Positions 11,381 through 25,100 of a stretch of DNA of 64,000 nt are shown piece by piece. How positions within the stretch are numbered: the stretch's first letter is position 1; every line of letters starts with the position of its first letter. Where the stretch lies: positions 439,001 to 503,000 of the forward strand of contig NC_081546.1 of assembly GCF_901000735.1 (NCBI RefSeq). Direction: 5' to 3'. The notes under the pieces were generated by a model that was given only the letters and a program-made list of their open reading frames with translations, was not told the origin of the DNA and made no database searches. This DNA is from Corylus avellana (taxonomy: Eukaryota; Streptophyta; Magnoliopsida; Fagales; Betulaceae). Both the position numbers and the translations under genes were made by a program.

Positions 11381-14300
11381 ATGTCCCTTCTCCCCCTCTT
11401 CCTCTTCCTCTCCCTCTCCTTCTCCCTTCTTCAGCTCATCTCTTCCTCCGTCCCCTACGGTAATCCCCATTCCCTTCTCCTTTAGCTAACTTTTTAACTG
11501 TCACTTACTGCATTTTTCACTTTCTTTTTTTCCACAGAGCTTTCCTACTATATTGACTGCGGCGGGCCTACCAACAGCACCGATTCCTTCGGCACCATTT
11601 GGCTCTCGGACCGCTTCTACAGCGGCGGTGCATCCGGGCTTGTCTCCGAGCCGTTGCACTTCGTTCACCCGCAGGAGAAGACGCTCCGCTACTTCCCGCT
11701 CTCCTCCGGCAAGAAGAACTGCTACTCCGTTCCGGTCCCAGACGGCCGCTACTATGTCCGTACATTCGCCGTCTACGACAATTACGACGGTAGGTCTCAC
11801 TCACCTTCCTTTGACGCCTCTGTGGAGGGCACGCTCGTCTACAGCTGGCGCTCCCCCTGGTCGGAGTCAATCGCTCGCGACGGCGCGTACTCGGATCTCC
11901 TTGCGTACGTCTCCGACGGCCACGTTGACGTATGTTTCTATGGCATGGCCACTGACCCGCCCGTTATCGGGTCGCTCCAGATCAATCAAATCGACCCGCT
12001 ATCGTACGACTCCGCATCGACCGGGAGGAGCCACATCCTGGTCAACTACGGTAGACTCACATGCGGGTCGAACCAATGGGGTCCCGGATTTACGAACGAC
12101 ACCGACCTGTTCGGCCGATCCTGGCAGTCCGACGAGGAGTTCCGACTCCAAACGACCGGCTCTGCCCAAGCGTACAGAACTATATCCACACTCAATTCCA
12201 TAAGCGGGACTATCGCGACGCCGAACTACTTCCCGATGAAGCTGTACCAGACGGGGGTGACGATCGGCGGGGACGCAGCGCTGGAGTACGAGCTTCCGGT
12301 GGACGCGAAGCTAGACTACTTGTTGTGGTTTCACTTTGTGGAGATAGATTCCAGCGTGAAAAAAGCGGAGCAGAGAGTGTTTGACGTGGTGGTGAACGGG
12401 AAAAACGTGAACAGGATCGATATATACAAAGAGGTCGGAAGCTTCGCGGCGTACACTTGGCACTACACGGTGAAGAATCTGAGCAGCACTACGCTGACCG
12501 TGAGGCTGGTGCCGGTGATTGGCGCGCCGGTGATTTGCGGGCTCGAGAATTACGCTCTTGTTCCGGTTGATCTTTCCACGGTGCCTGAGCAAGGTAAATA
12601 TACAGTCCGGGTTTTCCTTTTGGTACTTGATAGTAAAATTAAAAATAAACTCTTACCTGCTAAAAAAAAAAAAAAACGACTCCAATCTATAAATATAAAC
12701 TCCCTTAAGATAAACTTGATGTAGCCTTAGAAGAATCTGGGATAGGGGAGTATGGAAATGATTAGGGGAAGGACATGGTGCTTGTTTGGTTAGGTGGTAT
12801 AGATGACAATGATGTGGTTAATGTGTTTGCTTTGGATCTTTGAAAATTGGTTTCCGGCTTGCCCTGCATTTTTATTTTTATGAGAACTGGACCTAAGAAT
12901 TTTTTACTATGGTGCATGCATTTGGGTATTTCGTGGTGTGCTTAGATGACGAGGGAAACGAAGAAAAGCAAGAGATTTTAGGATCATGGAAGCATGGAAA
13001 TTCTGATATAATCTCCCCTTGTGCTTCTTTGTAACCAAACAAATCTTTTGGTAAGGAAATGAATGAAATAGAGATTACTGGGGCTTGTTTTGTCATTGAA
13101 AATATCCCTTTCTCCCGGTTTGTTTTGAGAAATAAATGGTGAAATTAGCTGTCAAAAATGAAAATGCGTTTGGTGGTTTGAAAACAAGACAAGTTTCTGT
13201 GAGAATGGGGGTATAAGAAAGGCTGAAATTTTTTATTTTTAATTTGAAAAATATGAAAACATTAAAATGTTTTCAATAACCAGAAACACACTCTAGGAAT
13301 TTTGGGAATGTGGTTGCTTCTTTAACAATGTAAGGCGTACTAATTTGGACTTCCTTCGTAGTGATTGCTATGAGAGCATTGAAGGATTCACTTCGTGTTC
13401 CTGATAGAATGGGTTGGAATGGTGATCCTTGTGCTCCAACAAATTGGGATGCTTGGGAGGGGGTTACATGCCATCTCAACAAGAATGAAACGGCCCTGGC
13501 TATATCTCAAATGTAATTATTTCTTTTACTTCCAAATCTGTTCATGTTAGACACTGTATTTCATTTTGTTTCTCATCATGTAAGAAACCTTATTCTTGTG
13601 CCAAACTCCTATTCTTTTAAATTATATATTGATTCAATCATACGTTTCAGAGATCTTGGAAGTCAAGGCTTGAAAGGATACATTAGTGATCAGATCAGTC
13701 TTTTGTCAAACTTGGTAAGCCTGTAAGTATCAACTGCCAACTTTTGATATAATGCACATCCTTTACATTTATTGCCTTCAACATGTCAAAGTGTCTAATT
13801 ATAATGTTTTTCCACTTGGAAATAATTCAATGAGCATGGATCCTTCCCCACTATTGTTCTCAATCTCTAGGCTTATATCCTTTCTCCCCAGTCATAGGTC
13901 ACCATGTCCTCCTTTCATATAATCACAATCTGAACATTTATCAAAATTAGCATTGGAAATAATTCAATGAGCATGGATCCTTCCTCACTATTGTACTCAA
14001 TCTCTAGGCTTATATCCTCTCTCCCCAGTTATAGGTCACCATGTCTCCCCCTTCACTTATTATTGTGCTAGTTATAGCACAAATGCACTCATTTTAAGCT
14101 GCTTCCTCTAATTTAAGCCAACATATCCTAATTTTGATAAATGTTCAGATTGGAGTGATAGCTCATCCAAAAACTATTTGCCACAGATTCTTAAGTAGAT
14201 TGTTAAAATGATGGTTATTTTCCTTTTTCCTAAGTTGTGAATTTGATAGATTTCTATTGTTAATACCTTTAGAAGGTTGTGCCTTTTGTTCAATTCTAGT

Positions 14301-16175
14301 TTGGTTATATTCTAACGTATTGATGCAGTTGCTTTAACTTAAGTTGAAATGGTGTTTCTTATTTTATTCCCAGATTGTGTGTACATGCACGTCATATAGT
14401 TTTTGTATGTAGTTAGTGTATAGAATGATGTAAATATTTTTAAATTTTTATTTTTCTAAACTTACAGGAACTTAAGTTCTAATTCTTTGGAAGGTACATT
14501 ACCATCTGGGCTAGGTCAAAAGTCTCTCATACAGCTGTAAGTATTTCACATTTGTTTAGTACAACCCCCTGCATACAATGTTATTTAAGTTATGCAAATT
14601 GATACGACTAACTGTCAGATTTACATACACTATCCATCATTGTTAGTATGCTTTGTACGTTGTAGGGATTTGTCATACAATCAGTTCACAGGGTCCATTC
14701 CAGGCAGTCTATCTTCTTCAAGTCTGCGGCTGGTGTAAGTACTGTGCATGTGTCTGTTCTGATTCTTTATCTATTATGATTAATGGAGTTTACCAATATA
14801 TCCTTCTACATCATATATAGTCATCATTTTAACTGACATTTAAAAATACAGATTTAATTGTCTATTTCAGTATGGATAATGGCTTGCTAAGTAGATTGGC
14901 ATCCAGCGCCCCATGTTTGATCAGAATATAACACCTACCTTTTCAAAGTATTAGAGTGTCAACGCCTTAATGATTAACACATATTGGAAAATGATCAATT
15001 TCCCAACAGTCTAATCAAGCCAATTGTGAATGAAAATGTAGCTTGAATAGTTAGAGTTCTTTGAGTTAGAAATTAATATAATTAAATTCTTCAATCTAGA
15101 ATTTAACCTATTCTTTGACAAGTAATGCATTTTGTGAAAGGTTTCCTCAATAATGTATTTTAGAACCTTCTCTCGAAGTAATGCAGTTTGTGCGATGCAA
15201 GATGCTGCATTGTCAGTCATCCCCATTATGTTCCTTTTTTGAAAAGCCCTAAATCAAATATTGCTTTTTCAACTGCCAAAAAGATAAGATTTTGTCTGAA
15301 TGGGTTTATTTTTTTGGATGAATTATCTGAACGGGTTATAACAGTGCAAGGGTGCTACTTTGAGTAGCTTACCCAACATCAAAGGTGCTTCTCGATATGA
15401 GTGTGAAGATAGTTATTCCCAATGCTGCTCTTATAATACTGTTAAAAAGTACCACTTGAACTAATGTTATAAAGCTCCAACATGTTATGTTGATTATATA
15501 TCCTTTTTGCATACATGGACTCCATCCTTTAGCATCTGCCAATTCAAAAGCTAAAATTGTGATACAAAGTTAAGGAGGAATGTTAATTAATTTCCTGAAC
15601 CTAAACACTTTGTAAAGCTCTCCTTTTTTTCTTTTTCTTTTTTTAATTTATTTTTTATTTTTTATAACAGGGTCAAGTAACATTTTTCTTAATTATCTCT
15701 TTAATGTCAGGCTATTGAATGATAACTTACTAGAAGGACGAGTACCTGAGGAACTTTATTCAATTGGTGTGCATGGTGGAGCTATTGAGTATGTTACAAT
15801 CTAATTTGCTAGCTGAATTGCTCTTCGTTTATTTGATTATTTTAAATATTAAGGAATCTGTAAAGCTTACAAATTTTGTAGTGTACATGATTGGCTATGG
15901 TTGATTAATGATTTAACAATTTGTGTATGGAATTGGAAAATTCACATTTATATCTATCTTATGTATAAACTATAGCAATAGTGGCTCCATCCAGTCTAAC
16001 AATTTATGACTATAATTTTGTGATAGGCCTAAGCATCTTTTCAAATATAGCTAATCATTGCATTCTTACCATCAACTTTATATTTGTTCTGATCTCATTT
16101 TTAAGACAGATGGTACTGAGATCCCGCTTAAATTACTTCCAATTTAAGCCCCCCGCCCTACAAACACACACACAG

Positions 16176-16206
<31 letters not shown>

Positions 16207-17572
16207 ACAAATTCAGCAAGCTACCAAAACTATGTTTTCTTGAATTCCTCAGTTAATTATAATTTGATTTGTTTCATTATTGTAAATGCATTAATATATT
16301 TTTTGTTAATTCAATAAAAAGCTGTGCATTGATTCTAGGGATATCAGTTTAAATATATTTCTCACTTCCCTCGCCCTTTATCCATTCTCTTGAAAGCTAT
16401 AACAGCAATCATTTCTGCCTTAGTCATTTGTTCTACCAGTAAACATTAGTTTCTAGGGATCCAAATAAGATTAATTGCAGAACCTTTGCTGCTGCGGAAA
16501 AAAGGAGTGCAAACAGTTCATTACTGTGATCAACACAATTAATTCTCTTATTGGCATATCGTTGCAGCCAAAGTCGTTAAATAAAGTGCTATCTGTTGAT
16601 CTTCCTAATTGTATAACTACATTTTAATTTTGTAAATCATTTTTAGAAGTGGCTGTTATATTATACATTTCCTTACATAATGAGCTAAATGTGTTTCTTG
16701 ACAGCCTCTCTGGTAACAAAGGTCTGTGTGGTATGCCTCCTTTGCCAGAATGTCCTATATTCTGGGAAAATGGTGGCTTATCTACCAGGGGTAAAATTGC
16801 GATAAGCTTGTCATGTCTTGTTGTTTTCTGTGTGCTGCTGCTGGTGATATACATACTCTGCATCAGAAGGGGTAGCAATGATTATGACTTTGCTCTACCT
16901 CAAGATTTAATGTGTAAGTTAAAAAGCATTTCAAATCTGTCAATCATCTCCCCTTGTTCTTCTCCTCTCCATTTTTGTATCTGCTTGGAGATACCGTAAT
17001 ATGCTTTCTTATGGTCTGCTCTGTGATCTGCTGATTTACTTTACTTCCTTTTAAATCAAGTTATGCATATTTCACTATCAAACATAAGGTTGAATTCAGA
17101 ATCACCACTACATCTGTATTGAATGTAAAATACTTTTAAAACACCACACAAATTTTAACATGAGGATCTACTATGAACCAGAACTAAAATCTAAGATAGT
17201 GTTTTTCCACAAATTTCAAAATTGATGTTCTAACAGAACTTGTGGTTGACAACTTCAATTTTCTTATTTCAATTGTGCCTTTCTGATTATATTTTCAAAT
17301 CCTTTCTAGAATTTATGGAGGTGTTCCAATGTCCATGTGATGACTAACATGTAGTTGATCTATTTAGACATTGTTCTTTTTATCACGTGAGCGGATGTTT
17401 TGTATTTAAGCCCTTGTTTTTGTACTGAGTGCCAATTTAATTTCATATGATGACTTTTTTCTCAGCACTTGCCGCAAAGAGAAACAGGTATCAGAGGCAG
17501 AAATCCTTAATGCTTCTTGAGATGGAGAGCCAACATGCCAAAGGATTGCCATCACCTCTTACTCCTTATTAA
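11381..17572 (+). CDS. RLP4: Malectin-like/LRR receptor-like protein, RLP4 type
   Basis: Nine exons: 11381-11459, 11538-12593, 13362-13512, 13651-13722, 14468-14536, 14666-14734, 15711-15788, 16705-16913 and 17466-17572, all GT-AG and in frame (629 residues). Signal peptide about 1-24, then a malectin-like (di-glucose binding) domain from YYIDCGG to about 370, GWNGDPCAP before the repeats, and leucine-rich repeats of which three are encoded by phase-matched exons of 72, 69 and 69 bp. A juxtamembrane LCGMPPLPEC is followed by one membrane helix (about 556-578) and a tail of about 50 residues ending AAKRNRYQRQKSLMLLEMESQ in pattern. There is no kinase domain, which matches RLP4 in length and order. 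Such proteins are plasma-membrane proteins thought to sense or bind cell-wall sugars; the ligand is unknown. A broken copy lies at about 35.2-38.5 kb. Confidence 0.94.
13818..14152. repeat. Tandem 100-bp duplication with overlapping 24-bp inverted repeat in RLP4 intron 4
   Basis: About 100 bp starting GGAAATAATTCAATGAGC at 13818 recurs at 13955 (offset 137) with few changes. A perfect 24-bp sequence at 13927-13950 is repeated in inverted orientation at 14129-14152. The inverted arms enclose 178 bp that includes the second direct copy. This could be a MITE inserted within or next to a duplicated tract. Confidence 0.8.
16178..16203. repeat. Poly-A run in RLP4 intron 7
   Basis: An uninterrupted A run of about 26 bases follows an (AC)n stretch (about 16164-16174) inside the intron between exons 7 and 8. 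No coding meaning. Confidence 0.85.
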
Positions 17573-18790
17573 TCTGAGTATTCGAAAAAGTAGAATATTC
17601 ACATTGAGACTTCCCCTCACCAGAGAGGCATAGCAAGTCGATGTTTAGCATGATTACACGAGACGATGAGATACAGTGTGATCGACTGCCGCTTCTGAAG
17701 GACTATTTAATAGTTTTGGATATTCTTAACAAAAGTTATTCGGAAATTGGTCACGGTTTGTGGAATGTAGAGTATCTCTCATATTATTTTTGACCAAAAC
17801 AAAACAGATAAAGCCCCTCAACTGTATCATATGCAATTTGCAGCATTTGATGAATATCTGATGTAAATTCAATAGTGCAAAAATGTATGTAATGACAGCA
17901 CACTTTATACCAACTGGACCCCCGATTCATTTTGTCGATTCTCTTGCTTACATTACATGCCAACTTGATTAGCCCCAGATGTGTAAACTTATTGGCTTGT
18001 TTTGTATCAATCGGAAATGACAAACCTAGATATTCAAAAGATCTATGGAGATGATTTTACCTTTTCTGTTTGTCTTATTCTTTGACAAATGTTCAGATTT
18101 GATTTTTACTCCTAATGCCAAATTGATGTATGAACAAGGAAGAATAGAACAAAATAGTCTCACTAAATAACTTTTAATACCATAGAAAGTATTAACTTTT
18201 TATACCAAAAATAGCTGTTACCCCACCTGCAGTAGATGCAAGTATTGATACATAAAATATCTTCTTATTTGCTTCATAATCATATGAAGTAGAAGATATT
18301 TTTTGGCCATTTGCCTCAAGCTCACACTTCTTCCTCTCCATAAGCACTCACTAAATAAGGGGTACAAAATTTAAAATTGATTGGTCGCATATTCCATCAA
18401 ATGGGTTATTTTCGTGCCAAGTGACCATTTGGAGGTCCAATCCTCTCAAAGCGGTCGATTATCTTGATACTTTCTTCTGTTTTCAAGCATTTAATACGAG
18501 AATTGTACTCTAAAAGCCCCAAGATTCAAATGTGGTCGTTAATTACTATATTAAAAGAAGATGTTTGAAAGTTTCAAGCAAACAATTGTTGCTGCGGCTT
18601 CTTAACCAAAAGGGTTAAAAAGAAAAAGAAAGAGAAAACAAGTGACGAAAGGGGTAACTCATCCCATAATTAGATTAGATGAACATCCTACACCAATTTT
18701 TCCGCAGGAGATTTTAAAAAAATTGTGAATATCTATAATGTAAAAAGATAAACAATTCTTTTCTTTTCTTTTTGTTAGGCCAAGCTAGCA
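17573..18790. other. Convergent intergenic region between RLP4 and TOP1
   Basis: This 1.2-kb gap holds the 3' UTRs of both converging genes. Parts (about 17778-18050 and 18040-18530) recur near 36.76-37.04 and 38.02-38.52 kb as the tail of the duplicated RLP4 locus. No further gene. Confidence 0.7.
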
Positions 18791-21700
18791 TCAGAATCTG
18801 AAATCAGGATCCACATCCATTGCCCAACAGAACTTTGCCAGAAGAGACTTGTTGAATATCTGTAGAAGTTCAGGAAAATAAGAAGCAATTAAGTGATAAG
18901 AAACAATTACACCTTTGAACAAAATGATCGAATGCAGTTGCTTCAAAACCATACTCAATTCTTTTTTTATTAGAAATGCTACATGTACTCCCAAGTCTTC
19001 CGGACTTGGGAGGAAGTGTTCATGTGGGAATGCATGTAGCATTTCTCTTTTTTTATTCACTCGGCAGAACTTTCACTTTCTAAGTACGTATTTTGCTTCC
19101 AGTGAAACTGAAGCATGCTTGTCAGTAAGATATTTCATCTAAAATGGTAGAAGTTATTCACCTTCTCAATGGGAACTTCGTGCCGTTTGCACCATGAAAC
19201 TGTGATCCGAGGATCAAGATAGTTGATCTTGGACGTGCCTAATGCCACAGTTTTCAGATCTTCTTTGGTCTTCATATCCCGTTCCATCTTCTCGATCTTT
19301 GCATTGGTTTGAGCAATCTTTTTCTCTATACTGTACGAGTAACATAGTACAACAAACAGATCGAGTGAAATAGCATATTCAAACAGGACAAATAATTGGC
19401 ATAAAAAAGCAAACAAGTAATTAATATTACGCTTCAGGAGCCAAGTTTCTTCGTTTTCCATCAGCACTCTTTAATGGGGGCTTTCCTTTCTTTGCTCTGT
19501 CCAAATCTGTCTTCAACTCTTTCAGCAAGCCCTACCAAAAAGACCATAAAAAAAAAAAAAAGAGAACAAAAATAGAAAAGATTAGCTAAGCGTGACTTAA
19601 AACTGTTCACCACAACTGTTCACCACAAGGTCCATGCAAATGCATGCCCACACATATTTTGCATCCCTGATATAGAAACTATTAAGGAGTATTTTATATT
19701 GCCTCGTCTAGCAAAATTCAACTTCTAAAACTGTTCAATTGGATAAAATTTAAGAAGTGAAGCCCTCCCCAACTCCACCATTGATTAATCTATTGATAAC
19801 TTTGTTCATTGGACCTTCGATATGATGGTCAATATTGATATTTTATTCCTTAAAACGCATGCACACAGCAACAATGATAAGTCCATCAAGCAAGAACGTC
19901 ACTCCCAAGCCCAAAGTAGACCATCACTCTATACTTCATCTATGACCACCTATGCCTTTCAACAACATAAAGGTCATTACCTGAAGCTCGCTAATCTTCT
20001 CAGTTAACCTTGACATTTGTTGACTGTGAGATTTTGAAACAGTGCGTTGATGATTACAAATGATCGCGACCTGCAACCAGAAAAGCCAGATTGTAGATGC
20101 CACAAGTAACTCAAAAAAAAACATTAAATAAGTCGAAACATTTCACGAGGAACTGTCTTTACCTCCTTGTTTGCGTGCTGATAAACTACAATTTTCTCTG
20201 CAACATCTCCATCTTTAGTTCCCCTATTCAACTGTCATAAGAAAATGAACCAATTTAGAGCGAGAGAGAGAGAGAGAGAGAGAGGTCTTAACAGGAAGTT
20301 GGACAAAAAAATTCCTTTGAACCCCAAAAAAAAACAGTATAAGAAAATCAAACAAAGGACCAGATAATTAAACGTTCATACAAGCAAAGGAATTATCTCA
20401 TTGAACGCTGTTAATGCTAAACAATAAAGTTAAGGGTCCTCGTGCCTTGCATCAGTGCCTTGGCAAGCACCCTGCTCGCCTTCATATCAATGGCAAAAAT
20501 GCAAACTCGAGACGCTCTGAGGTCCATGTGGTATCTTACCATCTCATCCAACGTGATGGACGCATTAAACGTTCGGAAGACTTTTGCAGTAAGGCCAGGC
20601 ATGAGTTCCTTCAGATGAGCATTCAATTTACTGGTGTCCAGCTGATCAAAAAGATCATCAGACCCACGTTTTCCTGGAGCAAACAGAGAATACATACTCA
20701 TTGGCTCCACTCACAAACTACATATATGTGTAGAAAACCTAAAATGATTAGCCAACTCACCATGTTGGAACTGCATAATTGCCTTGTAAACAGGAAGCTC
20801 AACTTCAACTGTATTTTCATATCTAATTGAATCTTTACCGAGGAAGTTAAACTGAATTTATCAAAAACAGTCCACTGGTTATCGTTGGTAATAAACTATA
20901 AGTTAGGAACAATGCGGGATAGTTTAAAAAGTTCTAAAACTAGTTCCATGATACCTCCAACATGTTTGGGGGTACTGGTTTTACATTCTCTACTTTCAAC
21001 GTGCAGCAACCAACAGTATCAGCCTCATCATCATCCTGCAGGAAAGCAAACAATAATATGAAGAAAACCATGATTTTTTGTTCGCTACCAAATGCAAACA
21101 CAAGAAATTGAACAGCTGATTGCTACACAGAATTTTAAGCTGCATAAAGCAAATAAAAAAGTAAAATGCATGCAATAGTGTCACCTCGGCAAGCCTGTTT
21201 AGAAACAAGAAATAGAAAAACAAAAGCAATAACTAGCATAAAGGGAAACTAAAACATGGTCCTGCCCATTCTTTCAATCCAAAGAGAAACCTAATTAAGT
21301 CATCAAAATGCCAGTCATCTTTTAAGCTAAAGATCTTTCATTGCTTTTTGTAGTGCCAAATATACGGCCTAGCCTGGGATAAAAGAACTCAACTGAGCTT
21401 GAAAAGCCTTATCCATCAACTAATGGAAGCTACACAGGTTTCTTCTGTTTTGGTAACTCTGCTCTACACACTGCTTATTGACAAACAGACAAATACCTAT
21501 ACCCATATGTATGTGCACGCGCGCGCAAAGAAGGGTGGATGTTTACAGAAATATCAAATAGGCACAGCTGAAGTATATCTATACAAAATATACCTTCTCA
21601 TTGCCAGCCCTCAGAGCTAGCTTATCAATAAGATAGGTAGCAACTGCAATTTGCCGCTTCGATACATCTTTACTTGTAAAATTCTTCGTGTATGCAGCCC

Positions 21701-22076
21701 TGATGTTTTCTATGTAGTCCTGCACTCAAAATCGCAGAGCTTTAGTAAAAAATGACAAGATCCTTCGTATCATCGGAAACTAACAAAATGACAATTATTG
21801 AAAGCTTATTGGCAAAAAGGATGAAAAGAGCCTTAAACATCATGATCAGTAATTTATTTCATGTAAAGCACCTTCAGCATCCTTGCTTTCTCATATTTTT
21901 CCTTGTCACTTTGCCCCTTCAAGGTACTACTAGCTGCTAGGAACACATACTTGAATTCCTTTGGATTGATTGGATCATTCCAGAAAGCTAACCATGTAAC
22001 AGTATTGTCGTGTCTTACTTCCTTCCAGCTGCCAAATATCACAAATTCTAAAATTTAAAATACACCAAAAAAAAAT

Positions 22077-22109
<33 letters not shown>

Positions 22110-25100
22110 TATATATGCTTTTTCCTTTTTGGCCTAAATATAATACAATATATTTGACATCACAAACGTAGATACATAGATACAATCATATACATTACAA
22201 TAACAATAGAAAATATAGTACTTTCTATATCTTGTCCTTAAAAAATTCCTGATGACTTTTTTTCTTCCCAAGGAGATTGTGAAGAACAAAACCTTTCACC
22301 AGGGATAGGGCATTCTGGAATTGGAGCATCCTTTGCAATATTAATTGTGATGTCGCGAGGACGAATGCGCCTTTTCAGCTTTCCCATCTGACACCATATA
22401 AACAAATAATCAATGGAAAAATCAAATAATAAGCTCTAGAATTAAAGAAAAACACCCACATATAGGCACAGCAAATCCTAATAAACAATTGCATACAAAT
22501 CTAAATGATCGCAAGTACAAAAATGTCAACAGAACCTTTGGATGCTCTCCGCGGCCTCGGAATAATCCAGGTGGTTCGACTCTGAAGTTTCCAACCTGAG
22601 ATTGAGAGTGTAATAAAAAATTAAATGCATGCTTTAAGGATACCAACAACATACTTTGAGGTCCGAGAAAATAAAATGAGATTGTAGTTATCATCTAGAA
22701 CTTATTTGTAATCAATGAAACAGATCCATATAATGAAAATAAACAACATAAATAGCAGTATAGGAAAGAAGACAGCGATATCTAACATTGCAAAATAAGA
22801 GAAGAAATAAAGGCAAAAACTAACATATTGAAAACCCATCTATCACTCTTAGGCATCATCAATTTGATAAACCAATTACAAGGCACAATAATGGTGTACA
22901 GAGAATGAGAGCTTGAAAATGTGAACAGCAAACTCCAAGTGGAGTTGAAGGAGCTTTAAATCCAAGCACAGTTGAAGGAGCTTCCATCATCCTTCATATC
23001 CACTACACGAGATACTTAGTGACATCACCTTCGTGGAATACTCTTGGGGGTTATGAATGGTAGGGAGGCAACCATACACAACTTTTGACAAAGGAGCAGA
23101 ATCCGGCAATATAACCACATGTGCATTGCCAATACAAGTTCTAACATCTTCCTAAACCGCCATACAGTATTCAATGCACCTAGGTAAGCAGTAAAATCAA
23201 AAGGTGAACTTGATACTATCAAAAAATCCACAAGTTAAAAATTTGAAATGGTTTGTTTATTTTCTATATACAAGTTAAAGCAAAATGAAACAATAGGGGG
23301 TGATTATGAAGATGGCAAGAATTATCAATTCTGAAAGTGAACCAAAAAAACCCCTTCCAAAGATTGAAGACAAAAAAATCATGGTAATTTTGAAATGATC
23401 ATGAAAGGGTTATCGCAAACAATGTAACACAATGGCTCTGCATAGTCATTTTAATGTAAAAGGCCTTAACCATATGGTTAAAAGACTGAAATTTCTGATC
23501 CAATTTCAATTTATGGAAAGTTTCACTAGTTACATGACTCATCACAGAAAATATCTTTTATAAGTAGACACCTTGGGTAACAGAATCATATTCAGATCCC
23601 TACAGCTTGTTACTAAAAGCGAAGCAACAGGCAAAACGAGTGCAGCTAGAAAGGTTTAATGCAATCTATTAAACAGAATTAATGGTCCAAACAACATCAT
23701 CAAATTCAAAAACAATCACCAACAAGCCTACAGAACATAACATAAGTAAGCACATTATAGGATAAGTTAGGAAATTGGAAAGAAGGGAAAACATCCACAA
23801 TCCCCACCACCACCACCAAACCCCAACCAAAAAAAAAAAACCCACAAAAGAAAATCAAAGGTAGAAGTAACCTTCTCTTTAACACCATCCACAATGGCCC
23901 ACATATACTTATCCTCCTGTTTCAATTTCTCTTCCTTCAAGGCCTTCTTCTCCTGCATGAATAGAAAATCCTAAGTCAACATTTTTTATGCAGAAAGATA
24001 TCAATTAGAATTCAAACTGGAGCATGTAACGCAAATTGACGTGTTGTCTTCACTGTAAAAGCACAGGCATAAGCAGTTATGTGAGAAGCAATTGATCGCA
24101 TTCACATGATGCTTCACGAGAACTTGTCTTCCATACTAGGAAGGGAATATAACAAATTAGTTCGAGATAAAAACCATGATTAGAAACGGAATGCCTACTA
24201 ATTTCAGTGCCGTTTATAGGACCACTTGGCTCTTATTAACTATTGGTAATAGAAGTTCTAATCTAAACCATGCTTAGACATACATATATGCTGAGAGAGT
24301 GATGTGGATAAAGAACAAAGACAACCGTTTTGCAATAAAAATTATCAAAAAATGTCATTTAAATCATGTATGATAATTTCTTAGCACAGATGTGGGTCAA
24401 AAAGCTAATGGATCAAACATACAAGTCAAATGCCTTTTAAATGCATCAAGTCTCTTTAATGAGAAGTTTTTCACATGAACCAGTTGTAAGATTTAATGAA
24501 CTCCATAGAAGTTGCTTCTAATCATCAACAAAAGGCATCAATTCATGGGTAAGTCAGAAAAATGTCGGAAGTATAACCAAAAAAAAATCCTATTATTGGA
24601 CACTACAGGAATCACACACCAAAGTATATGTTGAAAAATCTCAAGTTTTTTAGGCAAAGAAACCATAGTCTTTCGTTACTGACATTGCTTATGATAAAAA
24701 CTAGTCAATAAAATGCAGAACAAATTTGGAAGTGAAATCAACAAAAAGATGGAAAGGATGATTTGAATTCTAATCAAGCTCATCAAGTAAACTTCATTGT
24801 TTATCAAACCCAGAGCTATCAACTTACTTCTGTACTCAATTGTTTCTTCTTCTCCTTTTCCTGTTGGTACCAGTCATATATTGGGGTGAAATCACATTTC
24901 TCCAAGCTCTGAATCACATGGTTTCTCCCAAGTAACTTTCGCCAATCATTCCAGAAATTCTCTTTGAACTTATCCTTTTGCATGTAATCTGTATCTTTCA
25001 TCACTGCAAACATTGTGGCAACCTGCAAATAGAATTTTAGTAAGGACATCAAAAAAGTATTAGAAACTCTGAGGAAATAACAAGTGGAAAATGTATGTCA

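Noticed and set aside
11553..12592. Alternative frames of 216, 107, 100 and 93 codons over the malectin-like exon
   Set aside because: Shadows of RLP4 exon 2; composition is typical of out-of-frame GC-rich coding DNA.
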